A stretch of 64,000 nucleotides of DNA from Halapricum hydrolyticum. Its GTDB lineage: Archaea; Halobacteriota; Halobacteria; Halobacteriales; Haloarculaceae. Shown piece by piece: positions 34,485 through 43,679 of the stretch; the first letter of the stretch is position 1, and each line of letters begins with the position of its first letter. The position numbers and the translations under genes were made by a program. Where the stretch lies: the NCBI GenBank assembly GCA_025517565.1, contig JAOPKD010000005.1:62001-126000 (forward strand), in the 5' to 3' direction. The notes below the pieces were generated by a model. That model was given only the letters and a program-made list of their open reading frames with translations, did not search any database and was not told the origin of the DNA.

Positions 34485-35909
34485 TTACCCGAGCGAACCC
34501 TCCATCTCCAGTTCGATGAGACGGTTCAGTTCGACCGCGTATTCGATGGGCAGTTCCTCGGTGATCGGCTCGATGAAGCCGGCGACGATCATCTGCTTTG
34601 CGTCGTCGTCGTCCAGGCCGCGAGACTGCAGATAGAAGACGTCCTCATCGCCGATCTTGCCGACGGTCGCCTCGTGGGCGACGTCGACTTTGCTCTCCTG
34701 GATCTCCATGTACGGCATCGTGTCCGACGTCGACTCGTTATCGAACATCAGCGCGTCACACTCGACGTTCGTCTTGGAGTTCTCGGCGCCGTCGCTGATG
34801 TGCACGAGACCGCGGTAGTTGGTGCGGCCGCCGTCCTTGCTAATCGACTTCGACTCGATCGTCGAGTTCGTGTTCGGGGCGTTGTGATAGACCTTCGCGC
34901 CGGTGTCGATATTCTGGCCCTCGCCCGCGAACGCGATGGTGATGTGGTTGTCAGTCGCGCCGGGACCCTTGAGGATTGTCGCCGGGTACAGCATCGTCGC
35001 CTTCGAACCCATCGAGCCGGACACCCACTCCATGCGGCCGTCGGCCTCGACGATGGCGCGTTTGGTGTTGAGGTTGTAGGTGTTTTTCGACCAGTTCTGG
35101 ACCGTCGAGTACTGGACATGTGCGCCTTCGCCGACGAACACCTCGACGCCACCGCTGTGGAGGTTGAACTCGGCGTACTGGGGGGCCGAACAGCCCTCGA
35201 TGTAGTGGACTTCGGCGTTGTCCTCGGCGATGATGAGCGTGTGCTCGAACTGGCCCATCCCCTCGGAGTTCATCCGGAAGTACGCCTGGACGGGCATCTC
35301 GACGGTCGTGTCCTCCGGGATGTAGACGAAGCTCCCGCCGGACCAGACCGCACCGTGCAGGGCAGCGAACTTGTTGTCGCTCGGGGGAACGCACTTCGTC
35401 ATGAAGTGCTCGCGAACGAGCTCGGGGTGCTCCTGGACGGCCTTGTCCATGTCCATGAAGATGACACCCTTCTCCTCCCAGCGTTCCTGCATGTTCTGGT
35501 AGACGATCTCGGACTCGTACTGGGCGCCGACGCCCGAGAGGGCGTTCTTCTCGGCTTCGGGAATGCCCAGCTTGTCGAAGGTGTCTTTGATCTCTTCCGG
35601 GAGGTCCTCCCAGGACTCGGCGCCGCCGCGAGTCTCGATATCGGGGCGGATGTAGGGGACGATCTTGTCGATGTCCACCTCGGAGAGGTCCGGCTGGCCG
35701 GGCCAGTCGGTCGGCATCGGCATCTGTTGGAACTGTTCGAGTGCTCGAAGGCGGCGCTCGAGCATCCACTCGGGTTCGTCTTTGTCCTCCGAGATGACCC
35801 GGACGGTCTCCTCGGTGAGGCCCTTCTCGGTCTCGAAGGCGGAGTTTTCCTCCTTCTTGAACTCGAAGCGAGCCTCGGTGTCGGTGTCTTTGAGGTCGTC
35901 TGAACTCAT
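34485..35909 (-). CDS. sufB: Fe-S cluster assembly protein SufB
   Basis: 474 residues. SufB is the scaffold on which clusters are built. Typical segments are GSFVYIPEDTTVEMPVQAYF, HYIEGCSAPQYAEFNLHSGG (with a likely functional Cys), SVEYSTVQN-type VQYSTVQNWSKNTYNLNTKR and HEATVGKIGDEDVFYLQSRG. The acidic N-terminal tail is a salt adaptation. It lies 50 bp after sufC and 15 bp before sufD. Confidence 0.95.
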   Translation of the reverse strand: MSSDDLKDTDTEARFEFKKEENSAFETEKGLTEETVRVISEDKDEPEWMLERRLRALEQFQQMPMPTDWPGQPDLSEVDIDKIVPYIRPDIETRGGAESWEDLPEEIKDTFDKLGIPEAEKNALSGVGAQYESEIVYQNMQERWEEKGVIFMDMDKAVQEHPELVREHFMTKCVPPSDNKFAALHGAVWSGGSFVYIPEDTTVEMPVQAYFRMNSEGMGQFEHTLIIAEDNAEVHYIEGCSAPQYAEFNLHSGGVEVFVGEGAHVQYSTVQNWSKNTYNLNTKRAIVEADGRMEWVSGSMGSKATMLYPATILKGPGATDNHITIAFAGEGQNIDTGAKVYHNAPNTNSTIESKSISKDGGRTNYRGLVHISDGAENSKTNVECDALMFDNESTSDTMPYMEIQESKVDVAHEATVGKIGDEDVFYLQSRGLDDDDAKQMIVAGFIEPITEELPIEYAVELNRLIELEMEGSLG

Positions 35910-35959
35910 GTGTGTTAATTTGTCTCCTTACGGTAGGGTCTTTCTCTAGCTTGTTATGG

Positions 35960-36871
35960 TTACGCGGCGCTGTAGACTTCCTCGCGGACCCAGTCGTAGC
36001 CCTTGTCTTCGAGCTTCTCGGCCAGTTCGGGGCCGCCGCTCATCGCGATCTCGCCGTCGAGCATCACGTGGACGTGGTCGGGCTCGACGTAGTCGAGAAT
36101 CCGCTGGTAGTGGGTGATCTGGAGGATTCCGGCACCCTGCTCGTCTCGCAGGGCGTTGATCCCCTTCGAGACGTCCTGCAGGCGGTCGATGTCGAGCCCG
36201 GAGTCGATCTCGTCCAGCACGGCGATCGACGGCTCCAGGATCGCGGCCTGCAGGACCTCGTTCTGTTTCTTCTCCCCGCCGGAGAAGCCAGCGTTGAGGT
36301 ACCGATTGGCGAACTTCTCGTCCATGTCCAGCTGTTCCATCTTCTCCTGGAGGAGCTGCTGGAACTCGGCAACGCCGATCTCGCCCTCGTCGGCTGGTCC
36401 TTCCATCGGCGAGGTCTCGTAGCCGACGTCCTCGTCCTCGTCTTCGACGTCTTCCTCGTCCTCGAACAGCTCCTCGCGCTCTTCGAGCTTGGCGTTGAGT
36501 GCCGTCCGAAGGAAGTTCACCATCGTGACACCCTCAATCTCGGCGGGATACTGGAAGCCGAGGAAGACGCCGAGCGCGGCGCGCTCGTTAGGTTCCAGAT
36601 CGAGCAGGTTCCAGGTGCGCATGTCCTCGGGGATCTCGAAGTCTTCGCCGAACTCGTCTTCGTCCAGGTGGATCAACACCTCACCCTCGGTCACCTCGTA
36701 GGCGGGATGGCCGGCGATGATCTTCGCCGTGGTGGACTTCCCGCTCCCGTTGGGTCCCATCAGCGCGTGAATCTCCCCCGACTCGACTTCGAGATCGACC
36801 CCTTCCAGGATCGTCTCGCCGCCGTCTTCTGCGACTTCTGCGTGCAGATTCGAAATCTCGAGTACTGCCAT
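35960..36871 (-). CDS. sufC: Fe-S cluster assembly ATPase SufC
   Basis: 303 residues, an ABC-type ATPase driving SufBD. Walker A is GPNGSGKST (39-47), the signature FSGGEKKQ, and Walker B VLDEIDSGLD. It is about 50 residues longer than usual because of a very acidic insertion near residues 128-165 (runs such as EDEEDVEDEDEDVG) between the Q-loop region and the signature. First gene of the operon. Confidence 0.95.
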   Translation of the reverse strand: MAVLEISNLHAEVAEDGGETILEGVDLEVESGEIHALMGPNGSGKSTTAKIIAGHPAYEVTEGEVLIHLDEDEFGEDFEIPEDMRTWNLLDLEPNERAALGVFLGFQYPAEIEGVTMVNFLRTALNAKLEEREELFEDEEDVEDEDEDVGYETSPMEGPADEGEIGVAEFQQLLQEKMEQLDMDEKFANRYLNAGFSGGEKKQNEVLQAAILEPSIAVLDEIDSGLDIDRLQDVSKGINALRDEQGAGILQITHYQRILDYVEPDHVHVMLDGEIAMSGGPELAEKLEDKGYDWVREEVYSAA

Positions 36872-36890
36872 GGTCTAGGTCAACCGAAAA

Positions 36891-36907
36891 TGGGGCCGTC
36901 GACCCCA
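36891..36907 (-). promoter_or_regulatory. Dyad in the sufC promoter region
   Basis: TGGGG and CCCCA flank 7 bp, about 20-36 bp upstream of the sufC ATG. A TTATG-type box lies just beyond. An operator for an iron- or redox-responsive regulator is possible, but the dyad is short. The rest of the 208-bp gap to the next gene is AT-richer and promoter-like. Confidence 0.3.
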
Positions 36908-37049
36908 TAACCCTTTCGCATTCCTGAACAATCTGTTTCCCCTTACCCAAAATTTTGTTTGTGATGATCGAAGTTCCGTGTTACGGTTTCTGTGCTATTT
37001 CGGCCTCAGAGGATCTAAAACGTCACTTTTCCACGAAACCAGAGGAACA

Positions 37050-37057
37050 CTTATATC
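37050..37057 (+). promoter_or_regulatory. TATA box of the DUF5789-like gene
   Basis: CTTATATC lies about 27 bp before the ATG at 37080, supporting this start and a leaderless transcript rather than the TTG at 37077. Confidence 0.5.
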
Positions 37058-37079
37058 GGCCGAAAGCTACTGATCGTTG

Positions 37080-37337
37080 ATGGAGGATTCAGTGAGGCTG
37101 AAAGACGTCGAGACGGCGATCGATCCACAGGACTTGCCGCTGACGAGAGTACAGGCCGAGCGCGCGTTCGCGGACGTGACGCTCGAACTGGCCGACGGGA
37201 CCGTCTCGTTCGGTGAAACGATCGGCCGCTCACACGCGGAGACGTTCGATACGGTCGAGGAACTGGTCACCGAGTTGTACACCCATCTCCCGCGGCGCGC
37301 GGTCGGCGAACCCTTCCAGTCGGAGGGCGACGCTTGA
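37080..37337 (+). CDS. DUF5789-like small acidic protein
   Basis: 85 residues, resembling the haloarchaeal DUF5789 family of unknown function. The visible pattern is a short alternating beta/helix protein, with YTHLPRRAVGEPFQSEGDA at the end. There is no membrane segment or metal motif. It converges with DNA polymerase B, leaving 12 bp between stops. The promoter is well placed. Confidence 0.68.
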   Translation: MEDSVRLKDVETAIDPQDLPLTRVQAERAFADVTLELADGTVSFGETIGRSHAETFDTVEELVTELYTHLPRRAVGEPFQSEGDA

Positions 37338-37349
37338 GCACGTAGCTGC

Positions 37350-40300
37350 TCACATGAACTGCCCGAGCCCGGTCTGTTCCTGCCCGCTCTTGACCTCGTC
37401 CCAGGAGATCCCGAGCGGCTCGATCACGCGGGAGATCGGTCCCTTGAGCGTCTTTTCGAGCATCTTCTCCCAGTCGATCTCGAACTCCTCGGGGATCTGC
37501 TCTCCGTACTCGAAACAGATCACGTCCGGGTCGCGCTTGAACGCTCCGTAGAGCGGATCCTCGGCCGGATCGAGTCCCGTCTCCGCTTCGACGCGCTCGA
37601 AGAAGTCCGGGTGGACCTTCTTCAGGTACAGCCGTTTGGGTTTGCTCCCGCGCTGGAAGTTCGTCCCCAACAGGAGGTTGGCGTACTTCGCGCCGCGGAC
37701 CTGGGCGGTGTCGGTGTCGTAGTTGTCCAGGCGCTTGCCGATCCCGCCCGGGATGGCGACCTTCTCGTAGTTCATGTTCCCCACCAGGAAGTCTTCGATG
37801 ACCTCGTGAAGATAGTCACTCACCCCGTCGATGTCGCCTTCCTTGACGATCATCTCCAGCACCTCCAGCTGGACCTCCTTGGTGATCTCCGCGATGTCCG
37901 AGCGCTGGTACTCGAAGCCGGTGATGTCGACGTCGTCGACCTCCTTGCCTTCCTTCCAGACGATGTGACCGGCGTAACGTTTCTTCTTGCCGGCCTGAAA
38001 GAACCGCCGGTAGAGCTTCTCGAACTCGATCTTGAAGCGGTGGTCCTCTGCGTTCAACTGCTCGCGAGCGAACTCGTCGTAGGAAGCGTTGATCGCCTCC
38101 TCGATGTCGAAGCTCTGGGTGATCGCGTCCTCGACCGAGATGTCCTGTCCAAGGCTTATCATGACGGAGTCGGTGTTGTGGAGGACGATGCCCCCGACTC
38201 CGTCGACGAAATTGTCGTTGTTCGCAACGCTGAGGTCGTATACGTATTCGTCGTAGTCCTGCTCGCGGAGGACTGGATCACGGCCGGAGCGATAAAACTG
38301 GCACGTACGGATCGTATAGCTGTCTTTCTCCTCGCGGTACTTGAACGAGTGTTTTTTGCCTCGCTGTGTCAGCAACATCGAGAGCCCGGCTGCGAGCTCC
38401 CGACTCGTCGTTTCGTAATCGAAGTTCTCGGTCGCGTACTCCTCGGAAGATCGCAGGAACTCCCTGGACCCATCGCCTTCGACGAGAATATCGAGGAACA
38501 GTTGCTGTTCGTCGTCGGGCAGATGATGCACAAACGATGGGATCCGCTTCCCACGAGAGGTCTGTCCGGCAAACTCACGGAAGAACACCGCCGCGAGTTC
38601 GTTCATCATCTGGAGTTTCTTCGTCCGGTCGTTGTACGTCGTCTGTGTCCCGTTGTTCGCATCGTATGCCGCGGTGCGCTCGTCCCGGGAATCGCTATCG
38701 ATGATACTCGCAGACGTGTTGTCGAACAGCCGATGGTAGTCGGACTGTAATTGTTCGAGCCACTCGTGGCGGGATTCCGCGATGCTAGCCCCGAACCGGC
38801 TGTCCGTCGTTTCGGTCGTCGAAGCACTCCCCTCAGCAATATATGCTGCAAGCAACCGAATCAGCGATCGACCGTCTGCACTGTCGACATCGATATATCG
38901 CTGGACGGTGACCGTTTTATCCTGATCTCGCTGATGTTCGTGACCGAACCAGACACAGTCGTCGTCTGCGTGTACGCGATTTGTCTTGGTCGTTGCTTCG
39001 TCCTTCCCGACACTCCGGCCGTCCTCGTACGTTCGTGTGTAGCCATCGAGCACCTCGTACGTGTCGATTGTCCCGACAGTATCGACCGATGGAAGGCCAG
39101 GGATCCGAAGCGGTTCTTCGACATCGCTCGGCGCGGCTTCGACGTATTCGTCGCCGTCTTCGACGACATACGAGTGATCGTGTGTCGTCGTCGACTCTCC
39201 GAACTTGTGCTGCAAGGTGACGACTGTTTCGCCTGTCTCATGGCGGATCGCCTGCTCGATCGATTGCCATTCCGGATCACCGGTGTCGCTCAGCGACAGC
39301 GCTTCCCAGCCGTCGAGTTGGCGACGGTCCTTTCCAGGTTCAGCAGTAGCGACATCACCGCCGTCGGCCGTGATTCGAACGTCTGCGTCAGCGAGACGTT
39401 CACCACGCTCGAAGAGGTCCTCGATCGGTAGAATCCGCACCCGTCCGTCCGGGTCGCGAACAACTACAGGGCGGTCGCCCGTCACACTGTCCCCGTAGGC
39501 GACCTCGTAGTCGAGGTTTTCTACAGCATTCTCAGTATGCTCGATGACGGACCGACCAGTAGCTGTCACGGCAGCGGCGTTGTCCTTGTCGTACAGGCGA
39601 AACCGATCCCACCCCGAAACGCCGTACAGCGACTGCCCGACCCACTGGAATTTACCGTTTCGACCTGCGAGGACGGTATGATTATCCTCGACAGTGACGC
39701 TGTACACACCGTTTTCTGCCTCGCTACGCGTGCCGCTTCGGTGCATCCGGAGCGTGTTCTTCGAATCCTCGGTCACGTAGATCCGGTACGTGCCGCTGTC
39801 CTCGTTGTAACTCGCAGTGAGACCGAGATGGGCACACAGTCGGAGCACGTCGTCCCGCAATTGCTCACTCGCCGTGCTGTATCGCCAGGAATTGACCTGC
39901 CAATCACCGTCGCCAGCGATGAGCGTCTCGAGAAAGCGCCGCTTCTGGTCGCGACTCGCCTCGAACACGAACTCCGGGATCCGCTTGCTGAAGCTATCTT
40001 CGCCGGCGATCTCTTCCAGCAGATCGCCGAGGAGCCGCGACGTGAACTGATAGCCATTTTCGTCGACGTGGTAGTCGAAGCCCATCCGGTCGAGCAGTTC
40101 CCCGATCGCCGCGTGGTCGTCTCGTGCACCGCCAGTACGGCCGCTGTCTCCTCCGTCGGTGATCGCCTGTGCGTCCTGTGCAATCGAGACCGTCGTCGCG
40201 GAACCGCGGAATTTCTCGCCGAACTGTTTGTCCTCAAACGTGTAGACCGATCCTTCGGTGATATACCAGGCCAGCAATTCGAGGAAGTCGTCACCGTCGT

Positions 40301-42641
40301 ACCGGCGCGGAATCCACTTGCGATTGGCCTCTGTGTGGACGTAAAACGTCGAACACGCGCCCTCGAGGTATGCACGGTTCTCTTCGAACTCGTCATCGTC
40401 GAAGACGTATCCGGTCGTTCCCTCGTCGGCCTTCTGCACCTTGTCTGGATAGTAGCCGATTTCGGCAGCCAGCGTGTGCCCGTGCACGTCGTTGTCCGCC
40501 CAGACCTCGTACTCGCCGTCATAGAACTCTGTGAGGTCGACTTCGTCGATCCGCTCGCCCGCCGGTCCCGTCCAGTCGTGAGGTAACTGATAGTTCGTCG
40601 CCCGATCGAGTTCCCCGGCTTCGACAAAGCGATAGTCGTCTTCGTCCCAGGTGATCCCGTTCGCTTCCGCCTTCCGTACGAGCATCCGGTGGTTCGGCGT
40701 AACGCTGAAATCTATCTTGTCGGTCACGATGTCGACCAGTTCGCCGTCATAGTCGGGGTATTCCCACGTCTCGGTGACCGGCTTGACCTCCATCTCCAGC
40801 GTATCCGGGTCGATCGAGTACACGTCATCGCCCACGTCAAGCTCACGGACGTTCCGAACGCCGTCCGGGGTTACCACCTCTGTGTCCGGCGTGAAGCAGT
40901 TCATAACGACCTTTACACTTCCCTGTTGTCGATCGTACTGTTCGTACTCTGGAGTGCCCGGATCGTGCTGATTCCGAAGTTCCTTCTTTTCTTCCCGCTC
41001 TGATAGGAGCTCCGTGACCATCTCGCGGACGATCCCGTCAGGCTCCTTGCGGAAGTGCTGGCCGTTGGGCGCGACGAAGGTATCCCCGTCGTAGAGCTCG
41101 GGATCGACTTTCGTCTCCGGCGATGCGTTGATCGTCACCATACACATCGGATAGAGGCTCTTCAGGTCCAGCACCGAGACCATCTCCTTGACACCAGTGA
41201 TCGGATCGAAGACCGCACCGCCCTCGAACTCCTCACCGGATTCGACCGTACCCTTCGAGGGCAGCGCAAAGCGGCCGTGGGCCTTGTGGAGGACGTACAT
41301 GTCGACGGCGTCGCCGGGCGTGGGTGCGTCTTCGAGCCGGCAGCCGACGAAGGAAGCGATCTCCTCGAAGAAGGCGATGATCTCCTGTTTGCGGTCCAGT
41401 TCCACGCAGAGTTCGACGTCCCGGAGGTTGTACTCCAGCAGGCGTTCGGGGTCTTCCTCCCAGAGGTCGCCGATGTCGCCGGTGTAGGTCTCCTTGCCGG
41501 CGCCGAGTTCCTCCTCGCCGACCGCCTCGAGCCGGTAGGATTCCAGTTCCGTGAACTGCGTCCGCTTGTACGCCCGCAGGAGGTCGAAGACCACCCGACC
41601 CTTGATGTCCGGACCCTGCCAGTCGCTCTGCCAGACCTCGTTCACTCGCGAGAGACGGTTGTAGTCCAGATCGTGGTCGGTCGTCGGATCGAGGATCTCC
41701 AGTCGGTCGATGAGATACGGCGCGTCGAAGTCGGCGAAGTTCCAGCCAGTCAAGATGTCCGGGTCGGTGTCCACAATGTAAGAGACGAACGCCTCCAGCA
41801 TGGCCGGCTCCTCCTCGAAGACCCGGATGTCGGCGTCGAGGTCGTCGTCTTCCAGCGGCGCGTACTCGTCGAGCAGGTCCGGAACTTCGGCTCCTTCGCC
41901 GGCGTCGTACAGCCAGAGAACGTACTCGTCGCGATAGGAGTCGTGGCTCGCAATACAGATGATCGGCTCCTCACCCACCTCGGGGAACCCCGAGCGATCG
42001 TCGACCTCGATGTCGAACGTCGAGACGCGCGGCTCGGCGTCGAGGTCGACGGCCTCGATCTCGTCGTGTGGGACGCGGATCCGGTGCCCGTCTGCGTTCT
42101 CGTCGGTGCGGCGATCTGGCACGCGGACCCCGCTCGTGATGTCCTTGTCGATCAACAGCCGATCGGGGAAGAGGATGTCCGCCTCGTAGTGGTCGAACTC
42201 GTCACGGATCTGCCCGACGTCCCGCGGCGTCTGTCCGAAGATCTTCGTCAGATTCTCGCCCCGGATCGACTCGTAGCCGGTCTCCCAGCCAGTGATCCGG
42301 TCGCGAGACCGCAAGTCGTCGAAGTCCAGATTCGCAGTCGGCGCGTAAAAGTACGGTCTGAACTCGTAGACCTCGACGTGGATCAGTTCCCGATCGCCCG
42401 GCGTGCGACCGAACACGTGGACGACAGGGAACTCCCCGTCACCGGAGCCCTCGACCGTGTAATCGACCTGCGTCACCGAGAGTTCGACGGTGCCCCCGGC
42501 GTCAGGATACCGGAACTCTTCGGCGTCGACGACGTCAGCGGCGATGCTCTCCGCGCCAGCGACTGCCGCCGCTTCGTCCTCGGGCCGGCCCGTCCCGCTT
42601 TCTCCGAACGCCGACAGACCCGTCTGCTCGCCCTCACTCAT
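37350..42641 (-). CDS. polB: Family-B DNA polymerase with two inteins
   Basis: 1763 residues including inteins at 582-1003 and 1052-1489. The spliced enzyme is about 903 residues, as expected for replicative haloarchaeal PolB. The 3'-5' exonuclease motifs are intact: FDIEVD (210-215), NFADFDAPYL (301-310) and YNLRDVELC (404-412). Polymerase motif A is DLKSLYP (492-498). Motif B (VVMN-SLYG) and motif C (YGD-TDS) are each split by an intein, so both must splice for activity. A PIP-like end QTGLGQFM suggests sliding-clamp binding. Confidence 0.97.
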   Translation of the reverse strand: MSEGEQTGLSAFGESGTGRPEDEAAAVAGAESIAADVVDAEEFRYPDAGGTVELSVTQVDYTVEGSGDGEFPVVHVFGRTPGDRELIHVEVYEFRPYFYAPTANLDFDDLRSRDRITGWETGYESIRGENLTKIFGQTPRDVGQIRDEFDHYEADILFPDRLLIDKDITSGVRVPDRRTDENADGHRIRVPHDEIEAVDLDAEPRVSTFDIEVDDRSGFPEVGEEPIICIASHDSYRDEYVLWLYDAGEGAEVPDLLDEYAPLEDDDLDADIRVFEEEPAMLEAFVSYIVDTDPDILTGWNFADFDAPYLIDRLEILDPTTDHDLDYNRLSRVNEVWQSDWQGPDIKGRVVFDLLRAYKRTQFTELESYRLEAVGEEELGAGKETYTGDIGDLWEEDPERLLEYNLRDVELCVELDRKQEIIAFFEEIASFVGCRLEDAPTPGDAVDMYVLHKAHGRFALPSKGTVESGEEFEGGAVFDPITGVKEMVSVLDLKSLYPMCMVTINASPETKVDPELYDGDTFVAPNGQHFRKEPDGIVREMVTELLSEREEKKELRNQHDPGTPEYEQYDRQQGSVKVVMNCFTPDTEVVTPDGVRNVRELDVGDDVYSIDPDTLEMEVKPVTETWEYPDYDGELVDIVTDKIDFSVTPNHRMLVRKAEANGITWDEDDYRFVEAGELDRATNYQLPHDWTGPAGERIDEVDLTEFYDGEYEVWADNDVHGHTLAAEIGYYPDKVQKADEGTTGYVFDDDEFEENRAYLEGACSTFYVHTEANRKWIPRRYDGDDFLELLAWYITEGSVYTFEDKQFGEKFRGSATTVSIAQDAQAITDGGDSGRTGGARDDHAAIGELLDRMGFDYHVDENGYQFTSRLLGDLLEEIAGEDSFSKRIPEFVFEASRDQKRRFLETLIAGDGDWQVNSWRYSTASEQLRDDVLRLCAHLGLTASYNEDSGTYRIYVTEDSKNTLRMHRSGTRSEAENGVYSVTVEDNHTVLAGRNGKFQWVGQSLYGVSGWDRFRLYDKDNAAAVTATGRSVIEHTENAVENLDYEVAYGDSVTGDRPVVVRDPDGRVRILPIEDLFERGERLADADVRITADGGDVATAEPGKDRRQLDGWEALSLSDTGDPEWQSIEQAIRHETGETVVTLQHKFGESTTTHDHSYVVEDGDEYVEAAPSDVEEPLRIPGLPSVDTVGTIDTYEVLDGYTRTYEDGRSVGKDEATTKTNRVHADDDCVWFGHEHQRDQDKTVTVQRYIDVDSADGRSLIRLLAAYIAEGSASTTETTDSRFGASIAESRHEWLEQLQSDYHRLFDNTSASIIDSDSRDERTAAYDANNGTQTTYNDRTKKLQMMNELAAVFFREFAGQTSRGKRIPSFVHHLPDDEQQLFLDILVEGDGSREFLRSSEEYATENFDYETTSRELAAGLSMLLTQRGKKHSFKYREEKDSYTIRTCQFYRSGRDPVLREQDYDEYVYDLSVANNDNFVDGVGGIVLHNTDSVMISLGQDISVEDAITQSFDIEEAINASYDEFAREQLNAEDHRFKIEFEKLYRRFFQAGKKKRYAGHIVWKEGKEVDDVDITGFEYQRSDIAEITKEVQLEVLEMIVKEGDIDGVSDYLHEVIEDFLVGNMNYEKVAIPGGIGKRLDNYDTDTAQVRGAKYANLLLGTNFQRGSKPKRLYLKKVHPDFFERVEAETGLDPAEDPLYGAFKRDPDVICFEYGEQIPEEFEIDWEKMLEKTLKGPISRVIEPLGISWDEVKSGQEQTGLGQFM
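38175..39488 (-). mobile_element. PolB intein 2 at motif C (YGD/TDS)
   Basis: 438 residues, Ser1052 to Asn1489, +1 extein Thr. Block A starts SVTGDRPVVVRDPDG, block B has STTTHDHSYVV, and block G ends GGIVLHN. Two LAGLIDADG-like motifs, IRLLAAYIAEGS (about 1261-1272) and LFLDILVEGDGS (about 1381-1392), show a homing endonuclease domain that looks intact. Confidence 0.93.
39633..40898 (-). mobile_element. PolB intein 1 at motif B, ending in Gln
   Basis: 422 residues, Cys582 to Gln1003, +1 extein Ser. Block A starts CFTPDTEVVTPDGVRN, and block B has DFSVTPNHRMLV. LAGLIDADG-like motifs are LELLAWYITEGS (about 788-799) and FLETLIAGDGDW (about 903-914). The C-terminus reads GRNGKFQWVGQ before SLYG: there is no penultimate His and the terminal residue is Gln rather than Asn, an uncommon but known variant. 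Confidence 0.92.
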
Positions 42642-42718
42642 GTTGTCCCCACTTTGGCAGGGCGCCTAAAAACACCGACGGTCGGGCTGGCAATCTCTGA
42701 CGGATGGACAAGACTTTT

Positions 42719-42736
42719 GGTATGGGGTGTCATACC
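42719..42736 (+). promoter_or_regulatory. Dyad over the promoter of the 42750 gene
   Basis: GGTATG and CATACC flank 6 bp. The left arm sits at TATA-box distance (about 28 bp) from the ATG at 42750, so a protein binding here could block transcription. Confidence 0.38.
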
Positions 42737-42749
42737 AGATTCTGAAGTC

Positions 42750-42929
42750 ATGTCGAACCGCGTCAACGCAGCAGGTGAGTCGGATCGTGCGGCAACTCCC
42801 GAGACGATGACCGGCGCGGAGACAATCGAGGCCTACGAGGACAGCGGAAACGTAGTCTTCTACGACGCGGAGAACCCCATCGCATGGATCGAATCGGATT
42901 CGGCGGTCGCGCTAGAGGACGCCACCTGA
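42750..42929 (+). CDS. Small acidic haloarchaeal protein (DUF7331-like)
   Basis: 59 residues. The C-terminal half TIEAYEDSGNVVFYDAENPI and AWIESDSAV resembles short haloarchaeal proteins I know as DUF7331; the function is unknown. It was chosen as a gene because of a well-placed promoter, the start at the conserved MSNRV and the acidic composition. Its stop TGA overlaps by one base the left end of an inverted-repeat element. Confidence 0.6.
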   Translation: MSNRVNAAGESDRAATPETMTGAETIEAYEDSGNVVFYDAENPIAWIESDSAVALEDAT

Positions 42930-43005
42930 TACTGGTGGCTGTACGTCGGTGAAGGCATTCACGCCGTCATATCGAATCACTTCGAAACGGTATAGCCGCC
43001 AGTAT
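42929..43005. repeat. 77-bp inverted-repeat element (MITE-like)
   Basis: Left end ATACTGGTGGCTGTA and right end TATAGCCGCCAGTAT are inverted repeats with two mismatches over 15 bp. Size matches the 23683-23759 element. It begins on the last base of the preceding stop codon. The following 43006-43198 shows no gene and no further structure that I can identify. Confidence 0.55.
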
Positions 43006-43198
43006 GGGAGCAACGAGCGTAGTCTGTGGATCACAATTCTTGCCGAAACGAGCGAGCCCGTTTTTCGACACCGTACGGGGTCAGTACGATCCAGCGGCCC
43101 CGATCTACAAACGAAAGCGCGGTTGACGGTGTCACGGAGAGCGGCACATCCGGCCACTAGCAATCGTCTGAATATAGCGGGCCACATCGATCAACTCG

Positions 43199-43654
43199 AT
43201 GAGCGAAGCAGACCACATCGAACGGTTCGCGGTTTCGGCCGCGAGTGAGAGCGAAACGAAAACTGTCGTCGAGGCGCGCGAATTCGAGTTCGTCGTCGAC
43301 GAGCCCGCCGAACTCGGGGGAACGAACGACGGGCCGAATCCCGTCGAGTATCTCATTGGGGCGTGGGCAGGCTGTCTCAACGTCGTCGTGCACACCGTCG
43401 GCGAAGAGTACGAGATCGATGTCGGTGACGTCGAGATCGAAATCGAGGGCGATCTCGACCCCAGAAAGTTCCTCGGTGTTACCGACGACGGGAGAGCCGG
43501 ATACCGGGAGTTGCGGGTCGACGTCGAAATCGAGTCCGACGCGGATCAAGCGGCCCTGGATGCGTTCGCTGCGGCCGTCGAAGAGCGCTGTCCCGTCGGT
43601 GACAACATCGCGAACCCGACGCCGACCGAGGTCACGGTCGACACTTCCACGTGA
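43199..43654 (+). CDS. OsmC family protein
   Basis: 151 residues. OsmC/Ohr proteins reduce organic peroxides with two cysteines. Here they are C59 (GAWAGCLNVVVHTV) and C131 (VEERCPVGDNI). The N-terminal strand region ERFAVSAASESETKTVVEAR fits the family. Whether it is a true peroxidase or an OsmC-like protein of unknown substrate is not clear. The start at 43199 begins the conserved region. It stands alone. Confidence 0.88.
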   Translation: MSEADHIERFAVSAASESETKTVVEAREFEFVVDEPAELGGTNDGPNPVEYLIGAWAGCLNVVVHTVGEEYEIDVGDVEIEIEGDLDPRKFLGVTDDGRAGYRELRVDVEIESDADQAALDAFAAAVEERCPVGDNIANPTPTEVTVDTST

Positions 43655-43679
43655 AATTAGCTGAATGCAGGCGCTAAGC

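Noticed and set aside
36872..37079. Riboswitch or leader RNA upstream of sufC
   Set aside because: Only a short 5-bp dyad is visible; no extended structure or known motif.
41055..42749. Plus-strand frame joined to the small DUF7331-like gene
   Set aside because: Antisense to polB; the small gene has its own promoter and start at 42750.
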